Shown here in pieces: positions 45,101 through 50,800 of a stretch of DNA of 64,000 nt (the first letter of the stretch is position 1; each line of letters starts with the position of its first letter). Source of the DNA: Aldrovandia affinis (lineage: Eukaryota > Chordata > Actinopteri > Notacanthiformes > Halosauridae); assembly GCA_029706075.1 (NCBI GenBank), contig JAINUG010000150.1, forward strand, positions 79,501 through 143,500, written 5' to 3'. The notes below the pieces were generated by a model. That model was not told the origin of the DNA, searched no databases, and worked only from the letters and a program-made list of their open reading frames with translations. A program made the translations under genes and the position numbers.

Positions 45101-46091
45101 CGACTTACACAATTGACATTTCATTACATACAATCCATTTATACAGCTGGATATTTTTACTGAAGCATTTCAGGTTAAGTAACCTTGCTCAAGGGTACAA
45201 CGGCAGTGCCCCCACCTGGGAATTGAACCGGCAACCTCTGAGTTACAAGCCCAGCTCCCTAACCATTACACTACTCAGCCGCCTATTATTTATTATTTAT
45301 TCCCACTTCACATGTGGGAATAAAATAAAAGTGAAAAAAAAGGTGCTATTCCAGGCCTTGTGAGTGTCTCCTGCTAATGGAAAACCTGTGTGTGTGTACG
45401 TGCACGTGTGTGTGTGTGTGTGTGTACAAATGCGTGCACGTGTATGTACATGTGTGTGTGTGTGTGTGTGTGCAGGTGCCCAGCTTCATCACCTGACGCA
45501 GGTGGGTCTGTCGAGTCGGATCGGTGCGTACCCCGGGGCGGGCAGGCCCCGTCCGCACAGACGGCCGCCTCCATTTGGGGACCCTATCGGGCCGAAGAGG
45601 AGTACAGCAGGCCTGCGCCCATCAGAGACACTGTGAGTCCATCTGTGCACACTGTTTACTTCACTATAAAATAAGATGTGATCCAGTACCTTTTCATCGT
45701 TTTATTACTTCAATATTATTTCAATTACTTTGCCAGTGAAAAGCAGAATCAGAAGACTCTCTCTCTCTGCCCTCTTTTCTTCACCCTCTCCCACTCTCCC
45801 CCCCTTCCCCCACTCCCTCCCTCCTTCCCTCCCTCCTTCCCTCTCTCTCTCTTCAGGTGCTGGGGTCCCCGGACAGCTCGGCTCCCTCTCTGTTCCAGAT
45901 GCCCCGCACTGCTCTGAGGGAGCCCTCTGCCCCCAGCCCACCTGGACACGCCCGGGACAGGGTACCCCTCCATGCCCCCCGAGGAGAACTCCCCCCCCGG
46001 CCACTCCTCTGCTTCCCTCATCAAGGCTATTCGAGAGGAGCTGATGCGCCTCTCCCAAAAACAGTCTGCCATGCCCAACTACCACGGCTGA
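16511..46091 (+). CDS. kiaa1549l: KIAA1549/KIAA1549L-family transmembrane protein (all exons)
   Basis: A spliced gene for a large single-pass membrane protein of the KIAA1549 family. Layout: a Ser/Thr/Pro-rich mucin-like ectodomain, a conserved membrane-proximal ectodomain, one transmembrane helix (31791-31859) followed by [10 protein letters not shown], and a long cytoplasmic tail. The tail contains family stretches such as [56 protein letters not shown] and [20 protein letters not shown], and ends [18 protein letters not shown]. Phases agree across all introns from 16511 to 42312. Wording such as NNVAYV and the DDIMDSF region fits KIAA1549L better than KIAA1549 as I remember them, but the paralogue call is tentative. 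The biochemical function of the family is poorly known; human KIAA1549 is known from fusions with BRAF in pilocytic astrocytoma. Exon 1 was not found. Frame breaks occur near 17.02, 17.22, 42.5, 45.52 and 45.93 kb. Confidence 0.9.
18871..19083 (-). repeat. V-SINE in intron, minus strand
   Basis: Reversed core (GCATTTAGCAGACGCTCTTA) and reversed head ending near TACTACACTG. It lies 78 bases upstream of the next exon's acceptor. Confidence 0.88.
19161..19249 (+). CDS. kiaa1549l: KIAA1549L exon, ectodomain
   Basis: Acceptor TCCTCCTCAG, donor GTACGA. It encodes [20 protein letters not shown] and ends EFNRSVELQ, which corresponds to the start of the conserved membrane-proximal ectodomain. It starts in phase 1 (AGT across the junction) and ends in phase 0. 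Confidence 0.92.
19250..22205 (+). other. intron with SINE body and an inverted ZNF143-like motif pair
   Basis: AT-rich intron. A diverged SINE body in minus orientation lies at about 21480-21770, with a T run at its left end and a tRNA-like head at its right end. At 20748-20815 two motifs resembling ZNF143 sites face each other (see findings). No additional exon seen. Confidence 0.5.
21480..21770 (-). repeat. tRNA-headed SINE, minus strand, diverged
   Basis: A T run at 21480-21493 (an A tail on the minus strand), then CCCATTTTTCTCCCAATTTG and a GC-rich body. It ends near GGAATTGAGCCCC, which is a reversed box B. Related to the copies at 3121 and 27990. Confidence 0.6.
22206..22374 (+). CDS. 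kiaa1549l: KIAA1549L exon, ectodomain
   Basis: Acceptor CTGTGAAG, donor GTAGGT. It encodes a stretch beginning [20 protein letters not shown] and ending YKFQVHS, with the family's hydrophobic [12 protein letters not shown] segment. Phase 0 in, phase 1 out. Confidence 0.93.
22718..22848 (+). CDS. kiaa1549l: KIAA1549L exon, ectodomain
   Basis: Acceptor CCATCGCACAG, donor GTAAGA. The product reads [20 protein letters not shown], then a Arg-rich stretch ending NFTVR, with N-X-S/T sequons NFS and NFT. The donor opens directly into a GA-rich run. Confidence 0.94.
22849..23095 (+). repeat. purine-rich (GA) tract at a splice donor
   Basis: Imperfect GAGA/GGGA runs start immediately at the donor of the preceding exon and continue for about 240 bp with one non-repetitive interval. 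This is simple sequence in the intron. Confidence 0.85.
23932..24088. mobile_element. hAT-type MITE with 8-bp target duplication
   Basis: The element begins CAGGGCT and ends AGCCCTG. It is flanked on both sides by the same 8 bp, GTCTCCAT (23924-23931 and 24089-24096). An 8-bp duplication with CAGGG termini is the hAT signature. It is 157 bp long, AT-rich inside, and carries inverted GAATT-type repeats. It sits 50 bp upstream of an exon acceptor. Confidence 0.85.
24139..24325 (+). CDS. kiaa1549l: KIAA1549L exon, ectodomain
   Basis: Acceptor TTTGTGTTGTAG, donor GTGAGT. It encodes IVNITTNAP, then [20 protein letters not shown] and [16 protein letters not shown], one of the best conserved blocks of the family. 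Phase 0 in, phase 1 out. Confidence 0.95.
24450..24509 (+). CDS. kiaa1549l: KIAA1549L exon, ectodomain (60 nt)
   Basis: Acceptor TTTTCCTGCAG, donor GTAGGT. It encodes [20 protein letters not shown], matching the family in register with the exons on both sides. Too short to stand out without that context. Confidence 0.94.
24657..25954 (+). mobile_element. Harbinger-like DNA transposon, internally decayed
   Basis: The termini are GGGCCAGATTTACTAA (left) and the inverted match TTAGTAAATCTGTCCC (right), flanked by TCT on both sides (24654-24656 and 25955-25957). A 3-bp duplication fits PIF/Harbinger, although TWA is more usual there. Inside, 24811-25011 encodes a short peptide with [19 protein letters not shown], like the start of the Myb/SANT-type DNA-binding protein of Harbinger elements. 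No DDE nuclease is visible. The element inserted into the edge of the minisatellite that continues after it, because similar TGTGTTGTGTGTTCTATGAC sequence flanks both ends. Confidence 0.65.
25955..26596 (+). repeat. minisatellite ending at a splice acceptor
   Basis: About 30 imperfect copies of a roughly 18-24 bp unit based on GTGCTGTGTTCTGTGACTCT. The last copies run into GTGTGCTGCAG, the acceptor of the next exon, so the pyrimidine tract normally expected there is replaced by alternating TG/CT sequence. Confidence 0.93.
26598..26743 (+). CDS. kiaa1549l: KIAA1549L exon between two minisatellites
   Basis: Acceptor GTGTGCTGCAG, donor CAG|GTACAG. It encodes [20 protein letters not shown] and ends SVGNNSVQ, in register with the family (phase 1 in, phase 0 out). 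The last ten exon bases, CAGTGTGCAG, belong to the repeat unit that fills the start of the following intron. Confidence 0.94.
26734..27515 (+). repeat. 41-bp minisatellite carrying 20 copies of a splice donor
   Basis: The array starts inside the exon end and repeats with a period of 41 bp in almost every unit (a few are 24-37 bp). I count 18 copies of CAGGTACAG (donor consensus CAG|GTACAG) and two variants with CAGGCACAG, at 27183 and 27326. Exon-side ends fall at 26743, 26784, 26814, 26855 and so on to 27490. All three forward frames stay open across the array, so reading into it does not meet a stop for long distances. Confidence 0.96.
27990..28312 (+). repeat. SINE, same family as 3121-3490
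   Basis: The body reads in the forward direction and ends GGCCACTAAATTGGGAGAAA followed by an A-rich tail at 28290-28312. The tRNA head on the left is diverged (GGTTCGGAACCCG). Confidence 0.65.
29385..29530 (+). repeat. TG-rich microsatellite, left part
   Basis: Imperfect (TG)n with GAGAG and AAG interruptions. It continues on the other side of the Tc1 element at 30900, so the transposon entered a TG array. Confidence 0.9.
29538..30894 (-). mobile_element. Tc1-like transposon, 1357 bp, decayed transposase
   Basis: The left end CAGTCAGGTCCATAAGTATT mirrors the right end AATATTTATGGACCTGACTG. A TA flanks each side (29536-29537 and 30895-30896). The transposase lies on the minus strand. 30133-30450 holds the region of the second catalytic Asp ([10 protein letters not shown]), and 29869-30063 holds SPDLNPIEH, the motif with the catalytic Glu of DD34E transposases. 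The two lie in different frames with stops between, so the gene is dead. Confidence 0.93.
30898..31110 (+). repeat. TG-rich microsatellite, right part
   Basis: Imperfect (TG)n with AAG and GAG interruptions. It runs to within about 25 bp of the next exon's acceptor. Confidence 0.93.
31133..31310 (+). CDS. kiaa1549l: KIAA1549L exon, juxtamembrane ectodomain
   Basis: Acceptor TCTGGTGCTCAG, donor GTGAGT. It encodes [20 protein letters not shown] and later [20 protein letters not shown], the last extracellular block before the transmembrane exon. Phase 0 in, phase 1 out. Confidence 0.95.
31744..31928 (+). CDS. kiaa1549l: KIAA1549L transmembrane exon
   Basis: Acceptor CACCCTTGCAG, donor GTGAGG. 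After a short stalk ([16 protein letters not shown]) comes a helix of about 23 hydrophobic residues ([14 protein letters not shown], a run of Ile, then LYW) and the basic stop [23 protein letters not shown] then begins the cytoplasmic tail. This is the single membrane span of the protein. Confidence 0.96.
32365..33292 (+). repeat. GGGGCAGACA minisatellite in intron
   Basis: About 35 copies of a 20-27 bp unit built on CTCCCTTTGGGGCAGACACC. Units differ mainly in the length of the C/CT run. It lies inside the intron after the transmembrane exon. The open frames on both strands across it are a product of the repeat, not genes. Confidence 0.96.
33293..34919 (+). other. intron, little recognisable
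   Basis: A purine-rich GAGGAG run at 33445-33505 encodes an acidic stretch if read, but I see no family similarity. A V-SINE tail remnant lies at about 34085-34140. Confidence 0.4.
34920..35484 (+). repeat. 565-bp polypyrimidine tract ending at a splice acceptor
   Basis: Almost pure C/T (mainly CT and CCCCT runs) from about 34920 to the acceptor CCTCCCCAG at 35484. It includes long mirror-symmetric CT stretches. It serves as an enormous pyrimidine tract for the next exon. Confidence 0.96.
35485..35690 (+). CDS. kiaa1549l: KIAA1549L exon, cytoplasmic tail
   Basis: Acceptor at the end of the CT tract, donor GTCAGT. It encodes [20 protein letters not shown], then [20 protein letters not shown] and a basic end, RAARRRG. 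Strongly conserved family block. Phase 0 in, phase 2 out. Confidence 0.95.
35691..37645 (+). other. intron, no exon recognised
   Basis: A (TG)n run lies at 36837-36868. The stretch 36530-36700 is AT-rich with many ATTA/TTAAT motifs and could be a conserved non-coding element, but I cannot test that. Confidence 0.4.
37646..37773 (+). CDS. kiaa1549l: KIAA1549L exon with probable GC donor
   Basis: Acceptor TGATTGGTCAG. It encodes [20 protein letters not shown] and ends KTTKN. No GT donor fits the end. AATG|GCAAGC gives a GC-AG intron in phase 1 that joins exactly to the microexon at 39250. An alternative is a weak GTGACT further on, at about 37790. Confidence 0.8.
37795..38460 (+). repeat. 55-57 bp minisatellite just after an exon
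   Basis: About 12 imperfect units built on CCTGAGAGAGGGAGCCTAC and ACACCTTAAACC/CACTTTAAAC. The array starts some 25 bp after the proposed GC donor and lies inside the intron. Confidence 0.94.
38461..39249 (+). other. intron, no exon recognised
   Basis: No feature identified in this intronic stretch before the microexon acceptor, GGCCTTCAG. Confidence 0.4.
39250..39264 (+). CDS. kiaa1549l: KIAA1549L 15-nt microexon
   Basis: Acceptor GTGGCCTTCAG, donor GTAAGA. The exon is GGAAGAATAAAATTG. It joins in phase 1 on both sides, giving [15 protein letters not shown] across three exons. Evidence is the clean phase fit and good splice sites. Confidence 0.65.
39265..39910 (+). other. intron, nothing recognised
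   Basis: AT-rich intron without a feature I can name. Confidence 0.4.
39911..40116 (+). CDS. kiaa1549l: KIAA1549L exon, cytoplasmic tail
   Basis: Acceptor GTGCCCCCAG, donor GTGAGG. It encodes [20 protein letters not shown], then [17 protein letters not shown] and ends SAKINKE. Strongly conserved family block. Phase 1 in, phase 0 out. Confidence 0.96.
40117..40832 (+). other. intron, nothing recognised
   Basis: Several CCTCCCACTCCCTCCCA-type repeats at 40350-40450. No exon seen. Confidence 0.4.
40833..41062 (+). CDS. kiaa1549l: KIAA1549L exon, cytoplasmic tail
   Basis: Acceptor GTCTGCCCAAG, donor GTCAGG. It encodes [20 protein letters not shown], then [15 protein letters not shown] and [19 protein letters not shown]. 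The basic, charged [12 protein letters not shown] part is almost invariant in the family. Phase 0 in, phase 2 out. Confidence 0.96.
41625..41766 (+). CDS. kiaa1549l: KIAA1549L exon, cytoplasmic tail
   Basis: Acceptor GTTCCCCCAG, donor GTGAGC. It encodes [18 protein letters not shown], then [19 protein letters not shown] and NNVAYV. Phase 2 in, phase 0 out. Confidence 0.95.
41767..42311 (+). repeat. CA-rich intron
   Basis: About 440 of the 545 bases (41800-42245) are an imperfect array of CACA, CATACA and CCCATGCACACA units. The intron is little more than this array and its two splice sites (GTGAGC and GTGTCTCACAG). Confidence 0.95.
42312..42631 (+). CDS. kiaa1549l: KIAA1549L exon, Pro-rich tail, with a frame break
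   Basis: Acceptor GTGTCTCACAG, donor GTGAGT. It encodes [20 protein letters not shown], then [20 protein letters not shown] and FALVSPSS. It then becomes Pro-rich. The frame that continues the family is different near the end: GQWGSAHPS is read in the next frame from about 42577, matching the family's QWGS block, and reaches the donor in phase 0 as the next exon requires. A base seems to be missing in the C-rich run between 42540 and 42575. Confidence 0.9.
42720..43200 (+). repeat. roughly 58-bp minisatellite downstream of a donor
   Basis: About four near-perfect units at 42903-43165 alternate GTACTGACTGCTCTGACTGT and TGTTCTGACTGCTCTGATTG. They are preceded by older, more diverged copies from 42720. 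It begins about 90 bp after the exon at 42631. Confidence 0.93.
43201..43915 (+). other. intron, nothing recognised
   Basis: A short GTTCA repeat lies near 43697. I see no exon in this stretch. Confidence 0.4.
43919..43971 (+). CDS. kiaa1549l: KIAA1549L small exon, cytoplasmic tail
   Basis: Acceptor CTGTTTCTCCAG, donor GTAAGC. Read in phase 0 it gives [17 protein letters not shown], matching the family's RYEDYGMTPP-like block. Phase 0 is reached only if the frame break in the preceding exon is taken into account. Exon ends in phase 2. Confidence 0.75.
44190..44700 (+). mobile_element. Tc1/mariner-type MITE
   Basis: The left end ACTACCAGTCAAAAGTTTTA and the right end AAAATGTTTGACCCGTAT are inverted relatives, each followed inward by the AGAACMCCCCATTTTCC block. 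TA dinucleotides sit at both edges. The internal CTTCCTGTCAGAGTTTCCTC resembles the leader of fish Tc1 elements. About 510 bp, no open transposase. Confidence 0.75.
44843..44935 (+). pseudogene. kiaa1549l: candidate KIAA1549L exon with in-frame stop
   Basis: The acceptor GATAGGCAG ends at 44842. Read in phase 2 it gives [16 protein letters not shown], a TGA stop at 44889-44891, then [19 protein letters not shown] resembles the family's block that precedes the HLTQVG exon. I could not fix the donor. Either this is the exon with a damaged codon, or the true exon lies elsewhere and this is chance. Part of it is also similar to sequence inside the MITE at 44190-44700. Confidence 0.3.
45051..45283 (-). 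repeat. V-SINE in intron, minus strand
   Basis: TTTGCATTT repeats are followed by the reversed core (GCATTTAGCAGACGCTCTTA) and the reversed head (CCCAGCTCCCTAACCATTAC). It is similar to the copies at 8451 and 18871. Confidence 0.9.
45388..45475 (+). repeat. TG-rich tract ending at a splice acceptor
   Basis: Imperfect (TG)n with CACG and TACA interruptions. It runs directly into the acceptor TGTGTGTGCAG at 45475. Confidence 0.93.
45476..45632 (+). CDS. kiaa1549l: KIAA1549L exon, cytoplasmic tail, with a frame break
   Basis: The acceptor is at the end of the TG tract; the donor is GTGAGT. It starts [20 protein letters not shown], matching the family block. The continuation that fits the next exon is in another frame: [19 protein letters not shown]. 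The shift falls at about 45527-45535, in a run of Cs followed by Gs, and one missing base would repair the register and give phase 0 at the donor. Confidence 0.88.
45770..45850 (+). repeat. pyrimidine-rich tract upstream of the last exon
   Basis: CT, CCCT and CCTT runs that lead into the acceptor TCTCTCTTCAG at 45856. Confidence 0.9.
45857..46091 (+). CDS. kiaa1549l: KIAA1549L last coding exon, with a frame break
   Basis: Starts [20 protein letters not shown] and REPSAPS in one frame. The conserved C-terminus ([20 protein letters not shown], then [16 protein letters not shown] and PNYHG) is in the next frame, ending in TGA at 46089-46091. The shift lies between about 45930 and 45965. The C-terminal block is the family's most conserved end, so this is the true stop of the ancestral protein. 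Confidence 0.9.
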
Positions 46092-46597
46092 GCCCCCTCT
46101 ACGCCCACCCCCACCCCTACACACCAGTACTTCCTGGACCCCCCACCCCCCCCCATTCTGCAGATAGACTCTCCCGTTCTTAGCCCTGCCCCCCCAATGT
46201 GTGTGTGACTCCTGATTCTCCAGATGAGGCGGGGGCACTCTGGACTCAAACAAGGAGCTCGTCATTTCAGGTGTACGGAAAAACACACCTGTCGTGAGGA
46301 AAAGAGTGCGTGGTGGCATCATGGGAAACCAGAACTGAGGCTGCTGATGGGACTGTGGTGAGGGGAGGGGGGCCGAGCCCTGGCCAGCATGCGTTCCTGT
46401 GGACTTCCTTATTTGGGGCGTCTGGTGCCCCCTAAAACAGCCGCAGCCCATACTGTCTCCTCTCGAATGCGGGGTGTATTTTGTTTTGCTGTTTTGCCTT
46501 TACAACAGAGTTATTCTTTTGCAGTTCAAGTCATAGAGTGTGTACGTTGCACTACAGGTTTTAACAGTATTCCTCATAAATGTATTTTTCCTTTAAA

Positions 46598-46628
<31 letters not shown>

Positions 46629-46629
<1 letters not shown>

Positions 46630-46848
46630 ATACAAGTCACTGTCAAAATGAAGGCAACACTTGAGTAAAGGAGGGATCCTTTAAACAGGTGCAGTACCGC
46701 GAGTGTCCGTCAGAGGGTGCCACAGTCGCATTGGCCCAGCCCTCCCCTTTCCAACGAGACCCCCCTCCCTGCCCAGCTGGGACTCTCCTAGCCCAGGCCG
46801 TTTGAGTGTGCACCCCCAAAAAGTATTTTGACAGTTACCTGTATATAA
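46629..46848 (+). mobile_element. short Tc1/mariner-type MITE in the 3' UTR region
   Basis: The left end TATACAAGTCACTGTCAAAA is mirrored by TTTTGACAGTTACCTGTATA on the right. Left of centre, ACACTTGAGTAAAGGAGGGA resembles the start of a fish Tc1 family. About 220 bp, no coding. Confidence 0.7.
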
Positions 46849-46849
46849 C

Positions 46850-46908
<59 letters not shown>

Positions 46909-46937
46909 ATAGTGTGATATATATATATCACACTATA
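46850..46937 (+). repeat. TA/CA microsatellite and 30-bp perfect palindrome
   Basis: (TA)n at about 46850-46868 and (CA)n to 46903, then a perfect palindrome at 46908-46937 centred on ATATATATAT with arms TATAGTGTGA. Confidence 0.93.
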
Positions 46938-47704
46938 CAGGTTCAGCACTGGAGTTTTGCGACTTTGTGGAAGTGCTTCCTGGAGAGGCATATTTTCTCC
47001 TAAATTCTTCTGGTGCTAAGTTCCAGCTTCACACGTCCCACCATGAACCACTTTGCCTTCGATTGTGACTGAAGCGTTGCCGTTTTAATTGGCCAGTGAA
47101 GGACACAGGATGTGACATGCAGGCAGGGCGAGAGACTGTGAGATTTCCTGCAGTTGGCCACTGTCAGTCTTAACAGCTGAACATGTAGGACACTAGATCA
47201 GCCCATCTGGGCGTTTATCTCCAGAGTTTACAGCACAATTGGCAAGTTTTAGTCTTCATGGAGGTTACAGCGGGTGTTCAAACGAGACCTGGTCAGAACA
47301 AGTCTTTAAATGCAAGCTACCAGTATGAAACTGCTAACTGTCTTACGTATTAAGTTGCAGATGGAATACGAGCCTCAAGGACATGTCGCAAGGAATTTGA
47401 TAGAAAGCTAAACTTAATAGACTGTACAGTTGCAACAAAATCATACCCCCCCCCCCCCCCCTCGGCCCATTTAGAAGCAGTTCTGAGTTCAGAGACCTCT
47501 TTTGAATCTTATGGTCAGAAACTTGCCATCTTAATATCATATTCTTCCGAAATGAGTCCTAACTGTCCAACATCCCCTGCCCAGGTGTGCTACATATCCC
47601 TTACTGTCTTGCCTCAGTTTTAACATTGGTGACAAGTCACAACAATCTTTAAAAATGGTTTTGCAAAGAAGTGTTAATCATGGAGATGGACTCTCCTTGT
47701 ATTT

Positions 47705-47822
47705 TTAGAAAAAATAAAGTATATATATTTTGGATATTGCTTTAAATGTTTTTTTGATTCATCAAATGGCAAAAGAATAAAAAATATTCAATAACCACAA
47801 TCTATATACTTTATTTTTCTAA
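47705..47822. repeat. inverted repeat around poly(A) signals
   Basis: The arm ending AAAAAATAAAGTATATATA (from 47705) is matched inverted by TATATACTTTATTTTTCTAA (47803-47822). Between them lie about 75 bp with an AATAAA at 47776. As RNA it can fold into a long hairpin; as DNA it offers AATAAA-type signals on both strands. Confidence 0.8.
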
Positions 47823-49900
47823 GAATGTGCCTGCATAAATCGAGAGATCATATTTATTTTGATGCGCAGTATACTACAAAATGATGCTCTTACTTTGGGG
47901 GTCAAACCTCCCTCAGCATTAAAGACCTGAGTTACTCAGTCTTGCCCTGTGCCCAGTTCTGCAGAATTTACAGTTCATGTCATTTCAATTTTGTTCTTGT
48001 TTTGTGGTCTTCAAAAATAACCTTCTGAAGCCAGGTTGACCTGTTGAAAGAGACCACTACAGCACTGCTCTCTGAAAGGGGTGGAGCCGTACATGACCTC
48101 TGAACCAATTATGTATTGTAGATAAGGTTTTGACTAGTTCTTGTGGGTGATTGACAGCATATGCTCCTTGCTCTCCCTCACTACACTACAGGCCACGCCC
48201 ACTTTAAGAACGTATTGATTGCAGCCTTGAAGCCTTGAAGCACTGTGGAAGGAGCAGAATCCTATTGGCTCATGTTCTTAAGAAAGTTTATGACTTTAAT
48301 TGTAATTAGTACAAAATAGTTATTCAAAGATGAAACAGGGTAGACTAATGTTGAAGTGCACGCATGCCCTATTCTTAATTTTCTAATTCCAAAACATTTT
48401 CATGAAGCGTTTTTCTCTTTTTTTATCATTAATGAAGAAAAAACGACCAAAATACTGTATGTCCTGTTCTCCTGGCTATCCTCTGTTCATTGAGAATGCT
48501 TATTGACTTGAAACTTGAGGGAGGGGGGGGGTTGCCTTGAAAAATTCGCTTAGTCTGGAAGCTTGGTTCATGTTTTTGTCCTGTCATGTTTCCTTTCCTG
48601 ACTGTTTCTCCAGAGGAACCTCGCGCGGTTTGCGAATACGGTCGAGTGAAGATGAAAAATAGATCTCAAATTTCAAAGAACTCTAAACACATAACAGGGA
48701 GCGATGACGCAACATAAATACAAATAACCACTACAAAGGTATTGATGTTGAACTGTAGACTGTTGTGTGTGTTTAATAAATTCACAAGATCCCATACGTC
48801 GATGACCTCAAGCTGTAACTGACTTCGCTTGTATTTTTGTCGGATGTGACGTGCCATCCACAAGTTTGGTAAACATCGTTGTTGTTCGTTGTCGTGAACT
48901 GTGGTTGGAACGATCCGTCGGAAATCTGGATAGCATAGGAAATATTTTTGCACTGAAATACAGGCACAAACAATGGGGAAAATAAAGAATACGTCAGGCA
49001 GGCTGAGAGGTTGTGTCGTAAAATAACAGCACAAGCTTTTAAAAGACACGGTTTTCTGATCTCCCTTTGCCCCATACGTGCCTTACCATTTTACCCACCG
49101 TTCTGCAGGCTCGCGCTCTCCGCCGTTCAGTCTCGTGTCAATGGCGGTACTTTCTGCCCTCTTTCTGTCTGGTTGAGGCAGGAACCTTTCTGTAAGACTC
49201 AATTCTGCGTCGACGTAAACCTGGTACAACTAACACAGTCAAAAAGGTAATTAGTTGAAATAATGGTTTGATTAATGTTGGCTCTTTTCTCTCACCTGTA
49301 CTGTATGTTTCCACTGATCATGCCATTATCTGTATGATTATTATTTTCTGTCTTTTTATTTTGTTTTGTCTTGTTTTTGGTATTTTCCCTTAATTTGTAA
49401 TGTCGATTTGTTTCTTGTTTCGTGGAAGAAGAAAAAAGTTGGCAGGTCCAACGAATGGTTTGTTTAACAAACTGCATGTTGAATGAATATTAAGTTTGAA
49501 TTATTTAGAATGTGTGTCGTTGTGCATGCTAGTTATAAGTAGTAAAGGACATTAAAAAAGACATGGAAACCAAGTTTTACAGAGCTGTGTAGCAAATGAT
49601 TGAATTTCGTCTTGGGTAAAGACTCAACTGAAAGCTCAGCCGTCAGTTGAGTCCAATATCTCACAGAGGATTTTGCCTCGTCATTTTGGAAACCAAAAAT
49701 GACAAAAAAAGGTTTCATACATGTGTGTTTGTCTTTGTTTTGTTTGTATCCCTGCAATTATGTTAGTGGTGTCTAAATGGGTTGAGTTATTCTTTAGATA
49801 TTTAGATAGAGGTATTAACAATGTTAACGAAAGCATTAAGCGGTTTTCACACTGAACACTCCTTTGGAAGAAACAACCTCGCGGGCTCTAATTGGTCAGA
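47823..49900. other. intergenic, one candidate exon on the minus strand
   Basis: No recognised gene. On the minus strand, 48952 down to about 48740 is a possible exon: a strong pyrimidine tract and TGTATTTCAG precede it and two frames stay open across it. I recognise no product. T-rich and A-rich runs lie around 48415-48450. Confidence 0.35.
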
Positions 49901-50800
49901 GTTGTTGTGGATCCTGATTGGACATCCAACCTGCCACGGCGGTGTCAGGTGTATACGGTCAAGTTTCCCCTTGCGCATCGTCACAGCCAGCAGAAACTGG
50001 AGGACTAACGTGCAAGAAAAACACTCATCCAAACCAGTAATGAGCTTTCAATGACTTAATTCTGTCGCGTGAATGAAATTTCACCAAACCTGGTGGTTAG
50101 TTGTGAAGTACCTGTTCGGGTGAGTAAACTGTATGTCTCTTGAAGACAACGGATTTCAGCCGTTGCCGATCTGGATAATCTAAAGTTATCAATAAACATT
50201 TGTGCTTGTAAAAAATATATATATTTTGTTATCTTCATCAGCAGTCAGTATCTCATGAAATGTTCACTATAGGGTGCTTTCAATAATACAATAACATTTT
50301 GTGTGTTGCCAACAATGTATTAACGTGTACATGGTATTAACTCACAGATGGAATAAGCGTAAGAAGAAAATACTGTATGTATGCTTGTTCCGTCATCACT
50401 GTAACTGCCTATCAAATGTACTGTATGTTTAAACAAAGTACGTTTAAACAGAGTTTTTCGAGAGTTATCCTGCGAAGGGATTGTCGGTGTGCCTGTGGAA
50501 CAATGGCAGGTGCCGAACTACAAAGGACCCGTGTGAAATATACACAACCGTGGAACGACGCTTGCGCACCGACGCATCCCGACCTCTTCTGTCCAACGCG
50601 GTGCTCGCACTTGCGCCGCTCCTGGACTCTGGTATCGCCTCGTTCGGAGAGCAAAACCACCTTGGCCCAGCTAGAAATGCTTTCGGGCAGAATGACACTG
50701 TTCCACCCCCACCCTCCTTCTCTGCCCCTCAGAACTCTGACCGGTTTAATGTAGATCGATACGTGTTATGTAAATGAAACCATGTAAATAAATGTGTGAT
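49900..50800 (+). other. candidate two-exon transcript, unrecognised
   Basis: The CpG count rises at 49870-50000 and 50550-50660. A good donor, CGG|GTGAGTA, lies at 50119-50126. Downstream, 50481-50777 is open (98 codons from an ATG at 50481, TGA at 50775), followed by AATAAA at 50787-50792. I recognise no domain; the peptide is Pro-rich near its end. The two parts may belong to one short transcript, coding or not. Confidence 0.25.

Larger units (their letters stand above)
46092..47740 (+). other. probable 3' UTR of the KIAA1549L gene
   Basis: AATAAA hexamers occur at 47713-47718 and 47776-47781, about 1.6 kb after the stop. The region contains a MITE, TG/TA repeats, a perfect palindrome, a C run at 47448-47461 and an inverted repeat at the 3' edge. 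The transcript end is inferred from the hexamers alone. Confidence 0.45.

Noticed and set aside
45390-45674. Open frame starting in the TG tract as an independent small gene
   Set aside because: Its start is microsatellite; its useful part is the second frame of a KIAA1549L exon.
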